Source: Desulfopila sp. IMCC35008 (GTDB lineage: Bacteria > Desulfobacterota > Desulfobulbia > Desulfobulbales > Desulfocapsaceae). Taken from it: a stretch of DNA of 64,000 nucleotides. The notes beneath the pieces are model-generated. The model had not been told where the DNA came from and made no database searches. It was given only the letters and a program-made list of their open reading frames with translations. Below, piece after piece: positions 61,056-64,000 of the stretch. Within the stretch, counting starts at the first letter, position 1. Each line of letters begins with the position of its first letter. Location: assembly GCF_010646885.2 (NCBI RefSeq), contig NZ_CP050700.1, positions 1,028,001 to 1,092,000 on the forward strand, written 5' to 3'. The position numbers and the translations under genes were made by a program.

Positions 61056-63167
61056 ATGAAGTTTTTGAAAACCCGCATAGCCGATAAGCTGGTTGCCGCA
61101 ACGATACTCTTCGGCCTGATGGTTACGCTGCTGGTATCGGGAATACAGGTGTATCTTGACTACCGCGGCCATATACAGAAGCTTGAAGCCCGTCTTAACC
61201 AGCAACTCGACTCATCTATAGATGATGTAGCCCAGGTGCTTGACTCCGGTTCAGGGGAAAAAGTTACACCACTCCTTGATGATATTCTTACCAATCCCGA
61301 TATCGATTATGGTCGGGTTACCGTTGAGTCTGGACAGAATTGGTTGAGTGGCAGGGAGAGTGAAGGCGATTATCTTCATATTTCACGCAAACATTTTTCC
61401 ACCGGTTATTCTCCCGGCAATAGAGGTGTGTTTGAGCTCGGCGTCGACAGCAGCCCTGTCAGGGGTGAAGTACTGAGTAGTTTTTACCTGACTCTCCTCC
61501 AGAATGGATTAAAGGTTTTTCTAATTACCGGCTTCATGTTTTACCTGACCCAGAAACTGGTAACCAAGCATCTTGTCTCCATCGCAAATCAGGTAAGGGA
61601 AAACGATATCGCCAGAGGACATGCGCCTGTCCGGCTGAAACGGAGTTCCTTTCATGACGAAGATGAGCTCGACCAGCTGGTGGCTGGCATTAACACCATG
61701 CAGGAAAGGGGGTGGCAGGCGTATAACGATCTGGGCAAAAGTGAGCAGAGACTGCTGCTCTTTTTTGAGGCAACTGAGGAGGGGATATTAGGAGTTGAGC
61801 GGGATGGGACCTGCAGCTTTGCCAATGATGCCTGTCTCAGGATTTTAGGCCTGGATGGTTACGAAGCCGTGCTGGGAGCAGAGTTAACGAGCCTTTTTTC
61901 TTATACCAGCTTTGATCAGGAATACTCTGAGAGTAAGGCCCTGATTCAGGAGGCCTATGAAAAGATATGCGCCGTTGAGAGTGCGGACGGTGTTCTGAAA
62001 CGTCCAGATGGAACCACCGGGTACATTTCCCTGCGTGCGTATCCGGTATTTAACGACGGCGAGTGTTCAGGTGCGATTGCCTTTTTCCGTGATATCAGTA
62101 AGGAACGGCAACTTAATCAGGAGCGCGCGCTGCTCAGTGAAGCAGTGCAACAGGCACCTGTAATGGTTGTTATTACCAGTCAGGAGAACGTTATAGAATA
62201 TGTAAATCCCGGCGTTGTCCATTCAACCGGGTTTTCCTCATCGGAGCTGATCGGCCGCGATCTTGGGCATTTAATCGATTATACAAATCCCGAGGAGAAG
62301 AAACTGATTGACGATCGGTTGCTGTCCGCAAAACCGTGGCAGGGGGTTCTTAAACAACACACTCGTTATGGGACGACTCTGATGGTCTCTGCTGTCCTGT
62401 CCCCAATTTTCAACAGTCTGGGGGGGGGGAACAACAGAGTTTGTGTATTCAGGGATATGACCTATGAGATCCAGCTTCAGAAACAGCTGATCAATTCAAA
62501 GAAGATGGAGGCTGTCGATCGGTTGTCCTCCTCCATCGCCCACGAACTCGGTAACCCTCTTTTTGGTATTCGCTCCGTTATCAAGGACCTGAAAGACCGT
62601 CAAAATGTCTCGGATAAGGATAGGGAGCTGCTGGACATGGCCTACCAGGAATGCAATCGTATGAACCAGCTGGTGCGTGAATTGCGTACCCTGGACCAGG
62701 ATGGAGAGTCCATAGTCCAGGATCATGATATCAATGAGATCCTTGAACAGGTGCTGGTGATTACCCGGTATAATATGGAGCAGAACGGGGTCAAAGCGGT
62801 TCTCGATTTAGAGGAAGATTTACCCCGCCTGCTTGTCGATCGGAAACAGCTTGTGCTGGCCTTTATCAACCTTATCAACAACAGTATTGAATCGATGACA
62901 CCCGGCGGTGGCACTATCCGTATCCGGGCAGACAGAGGGGACGATACCATTGATGTCTGTATCGGTGATTCGGGTGGGGGGATCGAGCAGGAGCACCGCG
63001 AGTTGATTTTTGAACCTTTTTTTTCCACGAAACCGCAGGTCGAGGGCACCGGGTTGGGCCTTACTGTCGCTTATTCCATTATCCGGGGGCTGGGAGGTGA
63101 TATCTCATTTACCAGTGAGCTTGGCTCCGGGACCATTTTCTGTGTTCACCTGCCTAAAAATACCTGA
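61056..63167 (+). CDS. Membrane PAS-domain sensor histidine kinase
   Basis: The 703 residues have TM1 (about 10-32), an extracytoplasmic sensor (33-145), TM2 (about 148-166), a short linker, two PAS domains (about 228-350 and 356-475), a HisKA dimerisation domain with the phospho-acceptor His496 in SSIAHELGNPL, and an ATPase domain with NLINNSIE, GDSGGGIE and GTGLGLTVAYSII. No response regulator gene is adjacent. A run of ten G (62420-62429) encodes LGGGN between PAS2 and HisKA and could switch the kinase on or off by slippage. Confidence 0.93.
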   Translation: MKFLKTRIADKLVAATILFGLMVTLLVSGIQVYLDYRGHIQKLEARLNQQLDSSIDDVAQVLDSGSGEKVTPLLDDILTNPDIDYGRVTVESGQNWLSGRESEGDYLHISRKHFSTGYSPGNRGVFELGVDSSPVRGEVLSSFYLTLLQNGLKVFLITGFMFYLTQKLVTKHLVSIANQVRENDIARGHAPVRLKRSSFHDEDELDQLVAGINTMQERGWQAYNDLGKSEQRLLLFFEATEEGILGVERDGTCSFANDACLRILGLDGYEAVLGAELTSLFSYTSFDQEYSESKALIQEAYEKICAVESADGVLKRPDGTTGYISLRAYPVFNDGECSGAIAFFRDISKERQLNQERALLSEAVQQAPVMVVITSQENVIEYVNPGVVHSTGFSSSELIGRDLGHLIDYTNPEEKKLIDDRLLSAKPWQGVLKQHTRYGTTLMVSAVLSPIFNSLGGGNNRVCVFRDMTYEIQLQKQLINSKKMEAVDRLSSSIAHELGNPLFGIRSVIKDLKDRQNVSDKDRELLDMAYQECNRMNQLVRELRTLDQDGESIVQDHDINEILEQVLVITRYNMEQNGVKAVLDLEEDLPRLLVDRKQLVLAFINLINNSIESMTPGGGTIRIRADRGDDTIDVCIGDSGGGIEQEHRELIFEPFFSTKPQVEGTGLGLTVAYSIIRGLGGDISFTSELGSGTIFCVHLPKNT
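62420..62429 (+). repeat. G10 homopolymer inside the histidine kinase gene
   Basis: Ten consecutive G residues encode three glycines within LGGGN before the HisKA domain. Loss or gain of one G would remove the kinase core. Confidence 0.85.
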
Positions 63168-63553
63168 TAGATTCCTTTTTCTTTGTTAGCTGATTGCACT
63201 TTTCGATAATGGTTTTACGGTAATCCGTATGTGGCGGAATCCTCTCCTTTCTGGTATCCTCACGCGCTGGTAACGTTGAATTCAGCACGGTTAGCCCAAT
63301 TATCTCATCAGTTCAGGCGGTGTCGCATGGGCTGACTTTGGATGAACATCAATTGTGATTTGGTAAGAAAATAATGCCAGGTAATACATGGAGTACAACC
63401 AAATTGCTAAAATGATGATGAGAAATTCTGGATAGGCCGGACACTCAACTCTGGAGAGGGATACGTGACCTGGTGACTGTGCCGGCCTCCGGTTGAAAAG
63501 TCCTGTCCATTGTCGACCTTTTGACAATATTTTTGTGTGTATAACAACTGCAA
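63168..63553. other. Intergenic region before uvrB
   Basis: About 390 bases. The only clear feature is the inverted repeat at 63509-63528, listed separately. A small minus-strand ORF has no recognisable family. A LexA-type site could be expected here but no known consensus was matched. Confidence 0.45.
63509..63528. promoter_or_regulatory. Inverted repeat upstream of uvrB
   Basis: ATTGTC (63509-63514) and GACAAT (63523-63528) are perfect arms around eight bases, ending 25 bases before the uvrB start, where an SOS operator would be expected. ATATTTTTG follows, so a weak hairpin is also possible. Confidence 0.4.
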
Positions 63554-64000
63554 ATGGAAACACCTTTTAAACTTGTCACTGCATTTGAGCCTTCCGGTGA
63601 TCAACCCAGGGCCATATCTCTTTTGGAAAAAGGGGTTAAAGAAGGGTTGAAAAGCCAGGTCCTGCTTGGTGTCACAGGTTCGGGAAAAACCTTTACCATG
63701 GCGAGTGTGGTTGAGCGGGTGCAGCGGCCAACCCTTGTGATTGCCCCGAATAAGACACTGGCGGCACAATTGTTCACCGAGTTTAAGGAGCTGTTTCCTG
63801 AGAATGCGGTGGAATATTTTGTTTCCTATTATGATTATTATCAACCGGAAGCGTATATCCCCCAGTCGGATACCTATATCGAGAAGGATTCGTCTATAAA
63901 CGATGCCATCGATAAACTTCGCCACTCAGCAACCCGATCTCTTTTGACCAGGCGGGATGTCTTGATTGTTGCATCCGTTTCCTGCATTTACGGACTCGGT
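63554..64000 (+). CDS. uvrB: UvrB, excinuclease ABC subunit B (5' part; runs off the window)
   Basis: DNA-damage recognition and helicase-like subunit of nucleotide excision repair. The visible 149 residues match Uvr[21 protein letters not shown], Walker [16 protein letters not shown], the [14 protein letters not shown] motif and the damage-binding hairpin region [20 protein letters not shown], then VSCIYGLG at the edge. ATG 63554 is the first in-frame start after a stop at 63542-63544. The remaining roughly 500 residues lie outside the window. Confidence 0.97.
   Translation, partial: METPFKLVTAFEPSGDQPRAISLLEKGVKEGLKSQVLLGVTGSGKTFTMASVVERVQRPTLVIAPNKTLAAQLFTEFKELFPENAVEYFVSYYDYYQPEAYIPQSDTYIEKDSSINDAIDKLRHSATRSLLTRRDVLIVASVSCIYGLG

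Noticed and set aside
1..64000. tRNA genes, rRNA, CRISPR arrays, insertion sequences and prophage genes
   Set aside because: Intergenic regions were read for cloverleaf ends, regularly spaced repeats and transposase or integrase motifs; none was found.

Overview
The window is a contiguous piece of a chromosome from an anaerobic, probably sulfate-reducing bacterium of the Desulfobacterota, most likely near Desulfobulbales. That placement is inferred from gene content: a strict-anaerobe type hybrid cluster protein, a small sulfite-reductase-like protein, N-terminal-rubredoxin rubrerythrin, FprA flavo-diiron protein, a PxxKW cysteine-rich protein, ADP-forming acyl-CoA synthetase, ETF with a ferredoxin domain, and MglA/roadblock proteins. 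No rRNA, tRNA, CRISPR array, insertion sequence or prophage was seen. Base composition looks moderate and even throughout, so most of the window reads as core chromosome.

Layout. 0-2.2 kb: tail of an unknown gene, two small unknown envelope proteins and RNase D (minus strand). 2.6-8.8 kb (plus): YejB/YejE-type peptide permeases, then a compact phospholipid-trafficking operon mlaE-F-D-A-C ending in a cyclic-nucleotide-domain protein. 9.0-20 kb (plus): a lipid operon yceD-rpmF-plsX-fabH, then an acyl-CoA dehydrogenase with etfB and ferredoxin-fused etfA, then fabG-acpP-fabF-rpiB, a terminator, nrdR and ribD. 20-26.7 kb (mostly minus): ParB-like protein, IHF-alpha-like protein, PilC, a PxxKW protein (plus), and tatD-yggS-ugd. 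27-31.5 kb (plus): a roadblock protein, an MglA-like GTPase and a 1035-residue acidic repeat protein. 31.5-37 kb (minus): ilvB-ilvN-psd, then rsmD-coaD-Rieske-cytochrome b. 37-42 kb (plus): an attenuated leuA and gmd-fcl. 42-43.9 kb (minus): HAMP protein, CaCA-type antiporter, thioredoxin-like protein. 44-49.4 kb (plus): ADP-forming acyl-CoA synthetase, CoA-transferase/GNAT fusion, CreA, YkgJ-type protein. 49.4-59.1 kb: a nitrosative and oxidative stress island. 59.2-64 kb (plus): TVP38 protein, DUF547 protein, PAS histidine kinase and the 5' part of uvrB.

How it fits together. The first half is envelope and lipid biogenesis: acyl chain synthesis and initiation of phospholipid synthesis (PlsX, Fab proteins), phospholipid transport (Mla) and, further on, phosphatidylserine decarboxylase. 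The stress island combines NO and O2 reduction (Hcp, FprA), peroxide reduction (rubrerythrin), sulfane-sulfur handling (two rhodanese fusions) and small iron-sulfur proteins. Two of its genes share an almost identical TTGAT-N4-GTCAA box (FNR/HcpR type), and AT-rich Fur/PerR-like boxes sit before rubrerythrin and the small ferredoxin.

The most notable observations are the acd-etfBA insertion where fabD would be expected; a leucine-rich leader peptide plus terminator ahead of leuA; nested stem structures between acpP and fabF; the roadblock/MglA/acidic-repeat operon; two copies of a dispersed palindromic repeat at about 21.8 kb and 37.2 kb; the two shared regulatory boxes; and a G10 tract inside a sensor kinase gene. 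All family assignments come from reading motifs, not from database searches.
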